Assembly (NCBI GenBank): GCA_963806395.1
Contig: CAWDYI010000010.1
Coordinates: 1 to 64,000, forward strand
DNA length: 64,000 nt
Source: DASSUW01 sp963806395
GTDB taxonomy: Bacteria > Actinomycetota > Thermoleophilia > Solirubrobacterales > Solirubrobacteraceae
Reading direction: 5' to 3'
The notes beneath the pieces were generated by a model. That model saw nothing but the letters and a program-made list of their open reading frames with translations, did no database searches and had not been told where the DNA came from. Both the position numbers and the translations under genes were made by a program. Every line of letters starts with the position of its first letter. Position 1 is the stretch's first letter. Shown piece by piece: positions 1 through 7,381 of this stretch.

Positions 1-75
1 AGGGGTCCCCGGTACGAGTCCGAGCGTCGGCTCGGCTCTGGAGCGCGGAATCATCACGGCCAGGCGTGGGGCGCG

Positions 76-196
76 TCAGCGGCCCGGCGGGCCGCCGACC
101 ACCACGATGTCGAGGTGCAGCGTGTCGTGGCGCTCGCGCAGCAAGGCGGGCGGCGACGAGGCCCGAGACTCCGGCTCCGATGGTCGCGATCCTCAG
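76..196 (-). pseudogene. Remnant of FAD-dependent oxidoreductase N-terminus
   Basis: Directly after the SRPBCC stop codon, the minus strand reads RIATIGAGVSGLVAARL, a textbook N-terminal dinucleotide-binding GxGxxG segment of FAD-dependent amine oxidase-type enzymes. There is no usual start codon: the place where an ATGA overlap would be expected reads CTGA. A single-base shift near position 135 is needed to continue into LRERHD, after which the frame stops at 76-78. The middle of the expected sequence is missing, so this is more than one sequencing error. It probably was the last gene of the heliorhodopsin operon. FAD-dependent oxidoreductases are known partners in LitR/CarH-associated gene sets. 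No gene is visible in the leftmost 75 bases. Confidence 0.45.
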
Positions 197-633
197 GACG
201 CTCCGCCGATCGCGGCGCGCAGGCCCGCCGCAGCACGGTCGCCGACACGCTTGAACGCCAGTCCCAGCAACGGGTCGAGCGCACGCAGGGGCCCTTTGAG
301 GGTGAGGGCCGCGTCGTATGTCACGCGCGTCCCGCCGTGCGGCATCGCGCTGAATGTCATCGTGTCGAGTGAGACGACGGTCGCGTTCTCGCCCTGCAGG
401 GTCACGAGCTCCTGGGGGCGGTAGTCAACGATCTCGTAGGTCAGCTCCGTTTGCCGTCCAAGGAATTCAGCGACGAGGCGGAACTGGGAGCCCGTGCCGA
501 TCGGGCCGTCGTCAAGGCGCTCGGCCTCGCGGACGCCGGGGTCCCACTCGTGCGTCGTCGAGAAGTCGCTCAGGTACGCGAACACATCCCGGCGCTCGCG
601 CGGCGTTTCCACGCTGTCGGTGTAACGGGCCAT
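193..633 (-). CDS. SRPBCC family protein (polyketide cyclase/lipid-binding fold)
   Basis: A 146-residue protein with the helix-grip START/SRPBCC pattern: N-terminal VETPRERRDVFAYLSDFSTTHEWDPGV, strands ending in YEIVDYRPQELVTLQGENATVVSL, and a long C-terminal helix (DPLLGLAFKRVGDRAAAGL). Families of this fold bind hydrophobic ligands such as lipids, polyketides or carotenoid-like molecules; the ligand here cannot be told from sequence. The ATG overlaps the stop of the upstream dehydrogenase gene (TGATG), so the two are translationally coupled and belong to the heliorhodopsin operon. No signal peptide; cytoplasmic. Confidence 0.85.
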   Translation of the reverse strand: MARYTDSVETPRERRDVFAYLSDFSTTHEWDPGVREAERLDDGPIGTGSQFRLVAEFLGRQTELTYEIVDYRPQELVTLQGENATVVSLDTMTFSAMPHGGTRVTYDAALTLKGPLRALDPLLGLAFKRVGDRAAAGLRAAIGGAS

Positions 634-1616
634 CAGGTTGCTCCTCGGTCATCGCTCGTTAGTCGTTCGCACGCCGTCCACAGCGCCTCGCGCTGGTCGG
701 CTGACTCGCGCGTCCACGGGACACGGTGCGTCGGGCGTCGGCGGCGGTCGTGCCAGAAGCCGCCGGTGCTGCGCGCCGGCTCGGTGGCCGTCGACAGCCA
801 GACGATCGTGTCGGCGCCCTGCTCGGGCGTGCGCAGCAGCGGCCGGCTGAGCCGATGAAAGGTCGGCAAGGACGTCCGTACCCCGGGGGTGTCGGCCCAG
901 CCGGGGTGCATCGCGTGTACGACGACGCCCGTGCCCTCGAGGCGCTGCGCCCATAGCTCGGTGAGCACCACCTCGGCGCGCTTGCTGCGCGCGTATGCGG
1001 TGGAGCCGTCGAACGCCCCGCTCTCCATCTGCAGGTCGTCGTCGTGCAGGCGCTGTGTGTACATGCCGCCGGAGGTGACAGTGACGATCCGCGACGGGGC
1101 GCTGCTGCGGAGCAGCGGGAGCAGCAGCTTGGTCATCAGGAACGGACCGGCGACGTTTGTGGCGAACGTCAGCTCGAGGCCGTCCACGGTCACAGTGCGC
1201 TCCGCGGGAAGGACGCCTGCGTTGTTGACCAGCACGTCCAGGCGCGGCTCCCGCACGAGGAACTCGGCCGCGAACCGGCGGATGTCGCCGAGATCGCTGA
1301 GGTCGCACAGCACCACCTCGACGTCGTCGTTGCCCGTGCGCCCCACCACCTCCGCGCGCGCGGACTCCCCGCGGTCGGCGCTGCGGGCGAGCATGCGTAC
1401 GCTCGCGCCCAGCCGCGCGAGCCCCGTCGCCGTCGCCAGCCCGAGACCCGATGTCGCGCCTGTCACGAGCGCGACGCGTCCGTCCATCAGCCTCAGCTCG
1501 TCGTCACTCCAGGCGTGCCGGCGCAGCCGGTATCCAAGGTTGGTGTAGCCCGGTAGCACGCTGGCGTCGAGGACCCGGTCGAGCATCGCTTCGAACGTGT
1601 CGCGCAGCGCGTCCAT
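633..1616 (-). CDS. Short-chain dehydrogenase/reductase (SDR)
   Basis: 327 residues. After a ~48-residue N-terminal extension (MDALRDTFEAMLDRVLD...), a classical SDR core begins: cofactor site TGATSGLG, NNAG, the Ser of VTVTSGG and the catalytic YARSK (Tyr-x3-Lys). The SRxxD/R-type region after the Gly motif (LARSADRG) suggests NADP(H), an inference. The start at 1616 lies 2 bases after the heliorhodopsin stop; the frame stays open far upstream but that part is the antisense shadow of other genes. Closest general match is the dehydrogenase/reductase SDR member 12-like group, which has the same N-terminal extension and sits beside SRPBCC proteins in other actinobacteria (from memory). Substrate unknown. 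Confidence 0.88.
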   Translation of the reverse strand: MDALRDTFEAMLDRVLDASVLPGYTNLGYRLRRHAWSDDELRLMDGRVALVTGATSGLGLATATGLARLGASVRMLARSADRGESARAEVVGRTGNDDVEVVLCDLSDLGDIRRFAAEFLVREPRLDVLVNNAGVLPAERTVTVDGLELTFATNVAGPFLMTKLLLPLLRSSAPSRIVTVTSGGMYTQRLHDDDLQMESGAFDGSTAYARSKRAEVVLTELWAQRLEGTGVVVHAMHPGWADTPGVRTSLPTFHRLSRPLLRTPEQGADTIVWLSTATEPARSTGGFWHDRRRRPTHRVPWTRESADQREALWTACERLTSDDRGAT

Positions 1617-1618
1617 CG

Positions 1619-2467
1619 CTACGCCGGCTGGAGGGTGCCCGCGAATACCTGCCACGCGAGCGCGGATTTCGCGAGCAGGCTCAGGACCATGTAGACCCGC
1701 TCGCCGAAGAGGTAGTCGCGCCAGGGGCCGACACGCTGGTACTGCAGCAGCATGTTGACGGCGAACACGTTGAAGAAGAGGAACAGCGAGGCAAAGATCG
1801 CGTAGACGAAGGCGGGCGGATCGGCGGCGCCGACGAGGTAGACGCCGATCGCGATCCACGGCACGGCACCGGCGAAGCAGCCGAACCAGTACGCGGTCCA
1901 GTTCGTTCGCGTTGTGGTCTGGTTGTGGAGCTCCATCAGCCAGCCGAAGAGGATCATCGTCGCGTTCAACGCGAAGATCAGCAGCAGGCTTACGACGTCG
2001 TAAATGCCCGCCAGCATCGCGATGACGACGATCATCAGCGACGACGACAGCGAGTACTCGATCCAGCGAGCGGGGTTGATCCCGCGTGAGAGGTTGCGCT
2101 CGTACCAGCCGTGCAGCGCCGGCGACGCCAGGGCGAGGTGCGCGGCGGCGGAGAGCAACAGGAACCCGGCGACGAGCGGGCCGATCTGCAGTCGCAACAG
2201 CTCGTCGGGAACCGCGACCAGCTTGTCGGTCGCCACGTCCATGCGAAGGAACGAGCTGGTGACCGGCAGCGAGAACGCGCTCGCCAGGGCCAGCATCGCG
2301 AGGCTCTGTGCCAGATGCAGGACGCCGAGAGAGAGGTTGAAGCGGCGAAGGCCGTTGACGCTCGTTCCGCGCCCGCGGCGAGCCTTCGAGGTGGGGATGG
2401 AAACGTCGGTCGCCATTGCGTCGCGCGCTGCGTGCCGCCCGGCGCGAGGAGCCGCGCCGGGCGACAC
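1619..2467 (-). CDS. Heliorhodopsin (retinal-binding light-sensitive membrane protein)
   Basis: Seven hydrophobic segments and the family hallmarks of heliorhodopsins (Pfam Heliorhodopsin): RWIEYSLSSSLMI in TM3, carrying the counterion Glu; NATMILFGWLMELHN in TM4/5; and LAKSALAWQVFAG in TM7, carrying the Schiff-base Lys. Counted from the internal ATG at 2416 (265 residues) these are E120 and K250; His residues in TM1 (GVLHLAQS) and TM2 (AAHLALA) match the cavity histidines known in this family. Start: GTG at 2467 has GGAG 8 bases upstream and gives 282 residues with a basic N-terminus; the ATG at 2416 lacks a clear ribosome site but fits the usual family length. Heliorhodopsins have their N-terminus in the cytoplasm and are thought to be photosensors or regulators rather than pumps. 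Lies between fasciclin (15-base gap) and SDR (2-base gap) genes in one operon. Confidence 0.95.
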   Translation of the reverse strand: MSPGAAPRAGRHAARDAMATDVSIPTSKARRGRGTSVNGLRRFNLSLGVLHLAQSLAMLALASAFSLPVTSSFLRMDVATDKLVAVPDELLRLQIGPLVAGFLLLSAAAHLALASPALHGWYERNLSRGINPARWIEYSLSSSLMIVVIAMLAGIYDVVSLLLIFALNATMILFGWLMELHNQTTTRTNWTAYWFGCFAGAVPWIAIGVYLVGAADPPAFVYAIFASLFLFFNVFAVNMLLQYQRVGPWRDYLFGERVYMVLSLLAKSALAWQVFAGTLQPA

Positions 2468-2482
2468 TGGGACGACTCCGCG

Positions 2483-3010
2483 CTAGTGCGGGATCAGCAC
2501 TTTGTTGATGACGTGGATGACGCCGTTGGATGCGCGGACGTCCGGCGTGATGACCCGCGCGCCGCCGACGCGCACCTTGTCGCCGCGGACGCGGACGCGG
2601 ACCCGCTGGCCGTTGAGCGTCTTGATCGACTTCCGCTTGACGACCTTCCTGGCGGTCAGCCTGCCCTCGGCCACGTGGTACAGCAGGACCGAGCGGAGCA
2701 TCGCCTTGTCCTGGGCGAGCGCATCGAGGGTCGCCTGCGGCACCTTCGAGAAGGCCTTGTCGGTCGGGGCGAACACGGTGTACGGCCCCTTGCCCTTCAG
2801 CGTCTTCTTCAGGCCGGCCTGCTTGAGCAGGGAGGCGAGCGTGTCGAACTGCCCAGCCGCCACGGCGGTCTCGACGATGTCCTTCTTCTTCGCACTCGCG
2901 GGAACGGCGTTCCCCTGCGCGAGGGGGCTTCCCGACGCTGTCGGACCAGCGGCCGCGAACGCCACGGCCGTTGCGACGGCGAGGGTTGAGATGCTGCGCT
3001 TCTTGGTCAT
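2483..3010 (-). CDS. Secreted fasciclin (FAS1) domain protein
   Basis: 175 residues. Signal peptide MTKKRSISTLAVATAVAFAAAG, then one FAS1 domain: FDTLASLLKQAGL, GPYTVFAPTDKAFSKVP, LRSVLLYHVAEGRLTA, the H2 box region ending in ASNGVIHVINKVLIP. FAS1 domains mediate adhesion or bind small hydrophobic ligands at the cell surface. A good AGGAG ribosome site lies about 8 bases before the ATG. Second gene of the operon; why a cell-surface FAS1 protein should be made with a heliorhodopsin is not known. Confidence 0.92.
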   Translation of the reverse strand: MTKKRSISTLAVATAVAFAAAGPTASGSPLAQGNAVPASAKKKDIVETAVAAGQFDTLASLLKQAGLKKTLKGKGPYTVFAPTDKAFSKVPQATLDALAQDKAMLRSVLLYHVAEGRLTARKVVKRKSIKTLNGQRVRVRVRGDKVRVGGARVITPDVRASNGVIHVINKVLIPH

Positions 3011-3042
3011 GTTCGTATCTCCTGTCTGACGGGTCGTGGGTT

Positions 3043-3285
3043 CTAGTGCTGGGCGGTGGCGGTCCGGCGGGCGCCCTCGGGCCGGCGCCGAGCGAGCAGC
3101 GCGGCGATCGCATAGACGGCGGCGAGGCCGACAAGCCCGTAGACGATCCGGCTGGCCGCGTTCGTCGTGCCGAACTCCTCGCCGAAGATCCAGGCGACGA
3201 GGTCGAATTCGGCGATCGCGACCAGGCCCCAGTTGAGCCCGCCGACGATCAGCAGGGAAGCGGCGACTGCATTTAGCCCTTTCAT
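3043..3285 (-). CDS. DUF378 family small membrane protein
   Basis: 80 residues with two transmembrane segments: LNAVAASLLIVGGLNWGLVAI and SRIVYGLVGLAAVYAIAALLA, the DUF378 pattern (LNWGLV and SRIxYxLVGLAA). Function unknown. The chosen ATG has AAGGTGG just upstream. An in-frame ATG at 3315 would add MDNTRTEGGQ and would sit exactly at the expected transcription start of the promoter seen at 3322-3350, so a leaderless 90-residue form is also possible. First gene of the heliorhodopsin operon. Confidence 0.85.
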   Translation of the reverse strand: MKGLNAVAASLLIVGGLNWGLVAIAEFDLVAWIFGEEFGTTNAASRIVYGLVGLAAVYAIAALLARRRPEGARRTATAQH

Positions 3286-3321
3286 CTGTCCACCTTCTGT
3301 TCGGGTGTTGTCCATGTCTTC

Positions 3322-3376
3322 ACCGTAGTTCGTCGGTTCGCGTTTGTCAAGCTCTTGTCCAGATGTTGTATGGTCC
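3322..3376. promoter_or_regulatory. Divergent promoter with three 11-bp direct repeats, putative CarH operator
   Basis: TTGT occurs at 3344, 3355 and 3366, exactly 11 bp apart, and each copy fits TTGTNNNG. CarH tetramers are known to bind 11-bp direct repeats in this way. On the minus strand the first repeat contains a perfect -35 TTGACA (3350-3345), then 17 bases, then TACGGT (3327-3322), giving a start near 3315. On the plus strand TTGTCA (3344-3349), 16 bases, TTGTAT (3366-3371) could serve the regulator gene and would give an almost leaderless mRNA. A protein on the repeats would cover both promoters. Confidence 0.7.
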
Positions 3377-3380
3377 ACTC

Positions 3381-4268
3381 ATGGACAGCGACGGAGTGCT
3401 TCGAATTGGGGAGCTGAGCAAGCGCTCCGGGGTGAGCCCCGACCTGCTGCGCGCATGGGAGCGCCGCTACGGGCTCCTCCGCCCGGTGCGCTCGACCGGC
3501 GGCCTGCGGCTCTACTCGCCCGCGGACGTCGAGCGCGTGCGCCTGATGCGCCGGCACCTCGCCGAGGGCCTGGCTGCGGCGGAGGCGGCGGCGCGCGCGT
3601 TACAGGCCGGGGTCGGCGAGCAGGCGGCCCCGGCTGCGCTGCGTCCGGCGGCGGCTCGCGACGAGCTCGCCGACGCGCTCGACCGGTTCGACGAGCCGCG
3701 GGCGCAGGCGATCCTCGACCGGCTACTCGCGATCGCGACCGTGGACACGCTGCTGAGCGAGGTCGTGCTGCCGTATCTGCACGAGCTCGGAGAGCGCTGG
3801 ACGCGCGGTGACGCCTCGGTCGCACAGGAGCACTTCGCGTCCAGCGTGCTGCGTGGACGGCTGCTCGGCCTGGCGCGCGGCTGGGGCCTCGGGCTCGGCC
3901 CGGCCGCGGTGCTCGCGTGCCTGCCCGGCGAGCGGCACGACCTCGGCCTGATCGCGTTCGGGCTCGCGCTGCGCTCGCGCGGCTGGCGCATCGTCTATCT
4001 CGGCACCGACGCGCCGATCGAGACGGTCGAGGAGGTCAGCCGCCAGCTCGATCCGAGCCTCGTGGTCCTGGTCGCGGTGAGCAGCGAGCGCGTACAGCCG
4101 GTCCTGCCGCAGCTGCGTGCGCTCGCGGCCCGCCACCGGCTCGCGCTCGGCGGCGGCGCCGCCGAGAACGGCGCGCTGGAGGCCAGCGGCGTCCTCGAGC
4201 TGACGGGTGACCCGATCGCCGAGGCAGCGCGCGTCACGACGCTTGTCCAGGGCGACGCGCGGCTGTGA
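3381..4268 (+). CDS. CarH-like MerR regulator with B12-binding light-sensing domain
   Basis: 295 residues. MerR DNA-binding domain (about 7-75): RIGELSKRSGVSPDLLRAWERRYGLL...GGLRLYSPADVERV. Then the B12-dependent methionine-synthase-like helical bundle (95-165) containing W140-x9-E150-H151, the motif that marks adenosylcobalamin photoreceptors, and a Rossmann B12 domain (172-295) with E184-R-H186-D-L-G189, the ExHxxG motif whose His binds cobalt. Known CarH proteins repress as dark tetramers and release DNA when light breaks the Co-C bond. Start ATG 3381 fits the family; an ATG at 3363 would add six residues inside the operator. Divergent from the heliorhodopsin operon, which is its likely target together with itself. 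Confidence 0.93.
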   Translation: MDSDGVLRIGELSKRSGVSPDLLRAWERRYGLLRPVRSTGGLRLYSPADVERVRLMRRHLAEGLAAAEAAARALQAGVGEQAAPAALRPAAARDELADALDRFDEPRAQAILDRLLAIATVDTLLSEVVLPYLHELGERWTRGDASVAQEHFASSVLRGRLLGLARGWGLGLGPAAVLACLPGERHDLGLIAFGLALRSRGWRIVYLGTDAPIETVEEVSRQLDPSLVVLVAVSSERVQPVLPQLRALAARHRLALGGGAAENGALEASGVLELTGDPIAEAARVTTLVQGDARL

Positions 4269-4269
4269 G

Positions 4270-4365
4270 CCGGACGCCCGAGGGTTGACGCTGGTCTGCG
4301 CCGACCGGCGGGCCGCGCCCGTGTACGCCGCGCTGGGCGTCGAGGTCGCGTTCGTCGCCGCTTGA
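4270..4365 (+). pseudogene. C-terminal remnant of GNAT acetyltransferase
   Basis: Right after the CarH-like gene one frame reads LVCADRRAAPVYAALGVEV and then stops at 4363-4365. This is the end of a GNAT fold (the conserved Tyr and LGF-like motif near the C-terminus). No start codon or upstream part of the fold is present, so it is a leftover fragment. Short match, so only moderate confidence. Confidence 0.35.
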
Positions 4366-4382
4366 CGGCGAGGCCAGCCCGA

Positions 4383-4559
4383 TCAGGCCCGCGTTCGGTC
4401 GTCCTGGTCGGTGTCCTCGCGCGGCGTCGGCTCGTCGGCCTGAAGGGGCTGGCCGAACTCCGGGCACGCCTCGTTGCGGCACTCCCAGTCGTGATCGGGG
4501 CCGCCGAGCGCTTCGCTGGCGGGCTGCCCGCACGTCGGGCACACGGGCGGTGAGTTCAC
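4383..4559 (-). CDS. Small zinc-ribbon protein
   Basis: A 58-residue frame starting at GTG 4559 and reading VCPTCGQPASEALGG... and WECRNEACPEFGQPL, followed by an acidic tail (DEPTPREDTDQDDRTRA). The CxxC and C-x4-C pairs, 17 residues apart, make a plausible zinc ribbon. No strong ribosome site is visible before the GTG. Codon third positions are GC-rich as in its neighbours. Not linked to another intact gene. Role unknown; small proteins of this look are common in Solirubrobacterales. Confidence 0.6.
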   Translation of the reverse strand: MNSPPVCPTCGQPASEALGGPDHDWECRNEACPEFGQPLQADEPTPREDTDQDDRTRA

Positions 4560-4639
4560 AAGGCTCGTTGTACCGGCTCCGCGGACCGAGTGCCAGGCAA
4601 GCCGTCTCGGCGGCCCGCGTCCGCCGGCACCGTGAGCCG

Positions 4640-4815
4640 GCGCGTGGCAGCGTGCCCCTGGGCGACCGACGGTTCGAGGTCGAGCGGCGCGGATCCGGCA
4701 CGTGCCGCGGGAGCCGAGCCGGCTCGCGTAGCCGGCCGGAGCCGATCGCGCGCAGGATCGTCTTGGTGCTCACCTGGCATCGCTCGGCGTTGTCGGCGCG
4801 GGTGCGGAGCCGCTG
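4640..4815 (-). pseudogene. Decayed helix-turn-helix (excisionase/HTH_17-type) gene
   Basis: One minus-strand frame reads AERCQVSTKTILRAIGSGRL, typical of the helix-turn-helix of excisionase-like DNA-binding proteins. The expected continuation, ASRLGSRGTCRIRAA, is found in another frame directly downstream, so a frameshift separates the two halves. No start codon and no C-terminal part is recognisable. Probably a genomic remnant. Confidence 0.45.
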
Positions 4816-5082
4816 ACCGGTGGCCGGCGACGCTGCCAAGCCAAGCGCGAGCCCGGGCGTCGGCCTGGCTCCGGGGCGTGGAACTCGGAGTGCGCGTCTA
4901 CGGACTCACGCTGCAGCGCGGGACGCGCCCCCGATGTCCGCCCGCTGAACGTGACCATCCACCTGTTCATCCACGTCGCGGCCGACATCGACGTCACCGA
5001 CATCGCGATCACGATCGCCGTCCTCGCCGGACGCCGGGAACTCCGACCACCGCGCGCCCGCTAAGCCGCACCGTGGCCTCAA
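4816..5082. other. Intergenic stretch without recognisable gene
   Basis: No frame on either strand gives a protein that looks real. Together with the two remnants on its left it makes about 800 bases of mostly decayed sequence between the CarH-like gene and the kinase gene. No repeat or RNA structure was recognised. Confidence 0.5.
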
Positions 5083-6837
5083 TCAACCAGCGCGCTCGGC
5101 CCGGCGGGCGGGCAGTTCCGCTCGCACCACGGTCCCGCCACCAGGCGGGCTCTCGACCACCAACCGCCCGCCCAGCGCAGCAACCCGGTCGGCGAGCCCG
5201 GCGAGCCCGGTCCCGGCCGCCGGGTCGGCGCCACCGACGCCGTCGTCGGCCACGCCGATGACGACGTCGCCGTTCACCTGCCGCACCGTAACCTCGGCCG
5301 CGGTCGCAGACGCGTACTTGGCGACGTTCGTCAGCGCCTCCATGATCACGAAGTAGGCGGCGGCCTCCAGCGCCGGCGGCAGCCGGCCATCGACGTCGGC
5401 GGAGATCGTGACCGGCAGCGGCGTCCGGACGGCGAGCCCTTCCAGCGCGACGTCCAGGCCGTGGTCGGTCAGCACCGCGGGATGGATTCCGCGGGCCAGT
5501 TCGCGGAGCTCGTCGAGTCCCGCCGCCAGCTCGGTCACCGCGCTGTCGAGGAGCGTCGCGGTCGACGAGCCGGGCTCCGCGTGCTTGAGCGCGAGGTTCA
5601 GAGTGACGGACAGAGAGACGAGTCGCTGCTGCGCGCCGTCGTGCAGGTCGCGCTCGATCCGGCGGCGCGCGGCGTCGCCCGCGACGACCAGCCGCGCGCT
5701 GGCGGCGCGGAGGTCGTCGTAGCGAGCGCGCAGCTCCGCTGTGAGGCGCTCGTTCTCGAGCGCGAGCGCCGCGGCCGCGCCCGCCGTGCGCACCAGCTCG
5801 CGATCGTCGAGCAGTGCGGGGTCGTGCACGATCGCCGCGACCGGAGCGCCGTCGCGCTCGATCTCCGTCACGGCGCGGCCGCCGCCGGGGGCGACGAGCG
5901 ACACGGTGTGCCCGCGGGCATCGACGTAGCGGCGGGAGTCGGGCAACCAGTAGGCGAGCGCGAGCGAGTCGTCGCCCAGCGCCTCGGCCAGGGCGTCGCG
6001 CGCGCTCACCCCACCGAGCCGCTCGAACAGGGCGCTCACGGCGCCCACGCGCGAGAGGCTGGAGCGCATCAGGCCGAGCAGGAAGGCGAACGGCAGTGCC
6101 GTGATCAGCACGATCAGCACGGCGTCGAGGGCTTCCGTGACCTCGTCGGCGCCGAGCGCGATCGGCAGCGCGCTGCCCACGCCCACAATCGCGACGGCGG
6201 CCCCGGTCCACACGACGGGGGCGAGCGCGCGCCGCTGCACCTTCCCGAACGTGCGCCACCGGCGGATCAGCACGAAGCCCAGGCCGCCGAGCAGGAAGAT
6301 GGTGACGACCAGGCCGACCGCCTCCACGACCGTCGAGGCCGTCTCGCTGTCCCACACCAGCAGCAGGCTGTCCGGGCAGTCCGAGCAGCCGTTCGGCTGC
6401 TTCGTGACGAGCGCGGCCAGCGGCGGCAACGCGATCGCGGCAGACCACCCCAGGATCACCATCGCCCGCTCGATCCCCGGCTCCACCCTGCCGGTCGGGA
6501 AGGCGACCAGCATGTGCACGAGCGCGCCGATCCACAGCGTGCCGAGGACGACGCCGAGCGTGTACGCCCACGCGGTGTCGGCGCTGCTCAGCGCGCCGAG
6601 GAACCACAGGAACCCGACGAGCGTCATCAGCGGTCCGATGCGGTTCTCCGGGCGCCGCCACCAGGCGAAGATGCCCGCGCCGGCGAAGGCCCAGCCCAAG
6701 GTGAGCGCGAGCGCGATCCACACCGTCGCGTCGCGCTCGCGCTCGCTCGTCGTGACGAGCGCGAGCGCTGCAAGTCCGAGCGCGAGACCGGCGATGGCGA
6801 GCCCGATGAGCGCGCGGCGTAGGCCGCTCATGCGCAT
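5083..6837 (-). CDS. Membrane sensor histidine kinase, NarL type (HisKA_3)
   Basis: 584 residues. The first ~260 contain about seven hydrophobic segments; residues 275-375 form a GAF-like region (RDALAEALGDDSLALAYWLPD...); then the dimerisation helix RRRIERDLHDGAQQRL with phospho-acceptor H399; then the ATPase domain with N-box EALTNVAKYA and ADDGVGG, GTGLAGLADRV. Same layout as the kinase at 42907-44547. It should phosphorylate a NarL/LuxR response regulator, but none is adjacent, so it is an orphan. The stimulus is unknown. Confidence 0.92.
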   Translation of the reverse strand: MRMSGLRRALIGLAIAGLALGLAALALVTTSERERDATVWIALALTLGWAFAGAGIFAWWRRPENRIGPLMTLVGFLWFLGALSSADTAWAYTLGVVLGTLWIGALVHMLVAFPTGRVEPGIERAMVILGWSAAIALPPLAALVTKQPNGCSDCPDSLLLVWDSETASTVVEAVGLVVTIFLLGGLGFVLIRRWRTFGKVQRRALAPVVWTGAAVAIVGVGSALPIALGADEVTEALDAVLIVLITALPFAFLLGLMRSSLSRVGAVSALFERLGGVSARDALAEALGDDSLALAYWLPDSRRYVDARGHTVSLVAPGGGRAVTEIERDGAPVAAIVHDPALLDDRELVRTAGAAAALALENERLTAELRARYDDLRAASARLVVAGDAARRRIERDLHDGAQQRLVSLSVTLNLALKHAEPGSSTATLLDSAVTELAAGLDELRELARGIHPAVLTDHGLDVALEGLAVRTPLPVTISADVDGRLPPALEAAAYFVIMEALTNVAKYASATAAEVTVRQVNGDVVIGVADDGVGGADPAAGTGLAGLADRVAALGGRLVVESPPGGGTVVRAELPARRAERAG

Positions 6838-6872
6838 GACGCTACCGCTTCGGCAGGCGCTCCCTCAGCGCG

Positions 6873-7370
6873 TCAATCGCGGAGCGTGGCGAACGCCTTC
6901 CTGATCGCCCGCGGCGCATGGCCGAAGGCGGACACGTCGCTGCCGCCGTCGATCGCGGGGTGGAACATGACCGTGACTGCGAGAGCCGCGTCGTTCGCGA
7001 ACCGCAGGCGCCGGGGCCACAGGTCCTCCACGAGATGGAACCCCTGGAGGCCCATGCGCGGGACGATCTCCCTGAGCGCCGTGGCATACGTCGACTCGCA
7101 GGAGGCGGCCAAGTGGCGCTCTTCGTGGAACGGCGCGATGCCGGGCCAGAACACTCGGTGCGTTCGATCGCCCCGCCGGGGTCCCGCCAACCCCACAGGG
7201 AGATCGTGTGTGAGCCGCGCAAGGTCCGCGTGCGTCAGGGCCCGGTACACGCCGCCGAGGCGCTCGTCGAGCTCTTCGATGGAGAGCCGGCCGACCGCGC
7301 AGTGGTCGCGCAGCACTCGCGCGGCCTCGTCCCGTTCGAGATCGCTCACGCGGAGATCTCGTTCGGCCAT
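6873..7370 (-). CDS. DUF1707 (SHOCT-like) domain protein
   Basis: 165 residues. The N-terminal MAERDLRVSDLERDEAARVLRDHCAVGRLSIEELDERL...YRALTHADLARLTHDLP is the DUF1707 domain, common at the N-terminus of small actinobacterial proteins. The following ~95 residues are not hydrophobic and not recognised. No signal peptide or membrane segment. Lies 12 bases downstream of the next minus-strand gene and may be co-transcribed with it. Confidence 0.8.
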   Translation of the reverse strand: MAERDLRVSDLERDEAARVLRDHCAVGRLSIEELDERLGGVYRALTHADLARLTHDLPVGLAGPRRGDRTHRVFWPGIAPFHEERHLAASCESTYATALREIVPRMGLQGFHLVEDLWPRRLRFANDAALAVTVMFHPAIDGGSDVSAFGHAPRAIRKAFATLRD

Positions 7371-7381
7371 GGATCAAGTAT

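Noticed and set aside
633..3134. 833-residue open frame on the minus strand
   Set aside because: Only the part from 1616 downwards has coding sense (SDR). The rest is an Arg/Pro-rich antisense or out-of-frame reading of the heliorhodopsin and fasciclin genes.
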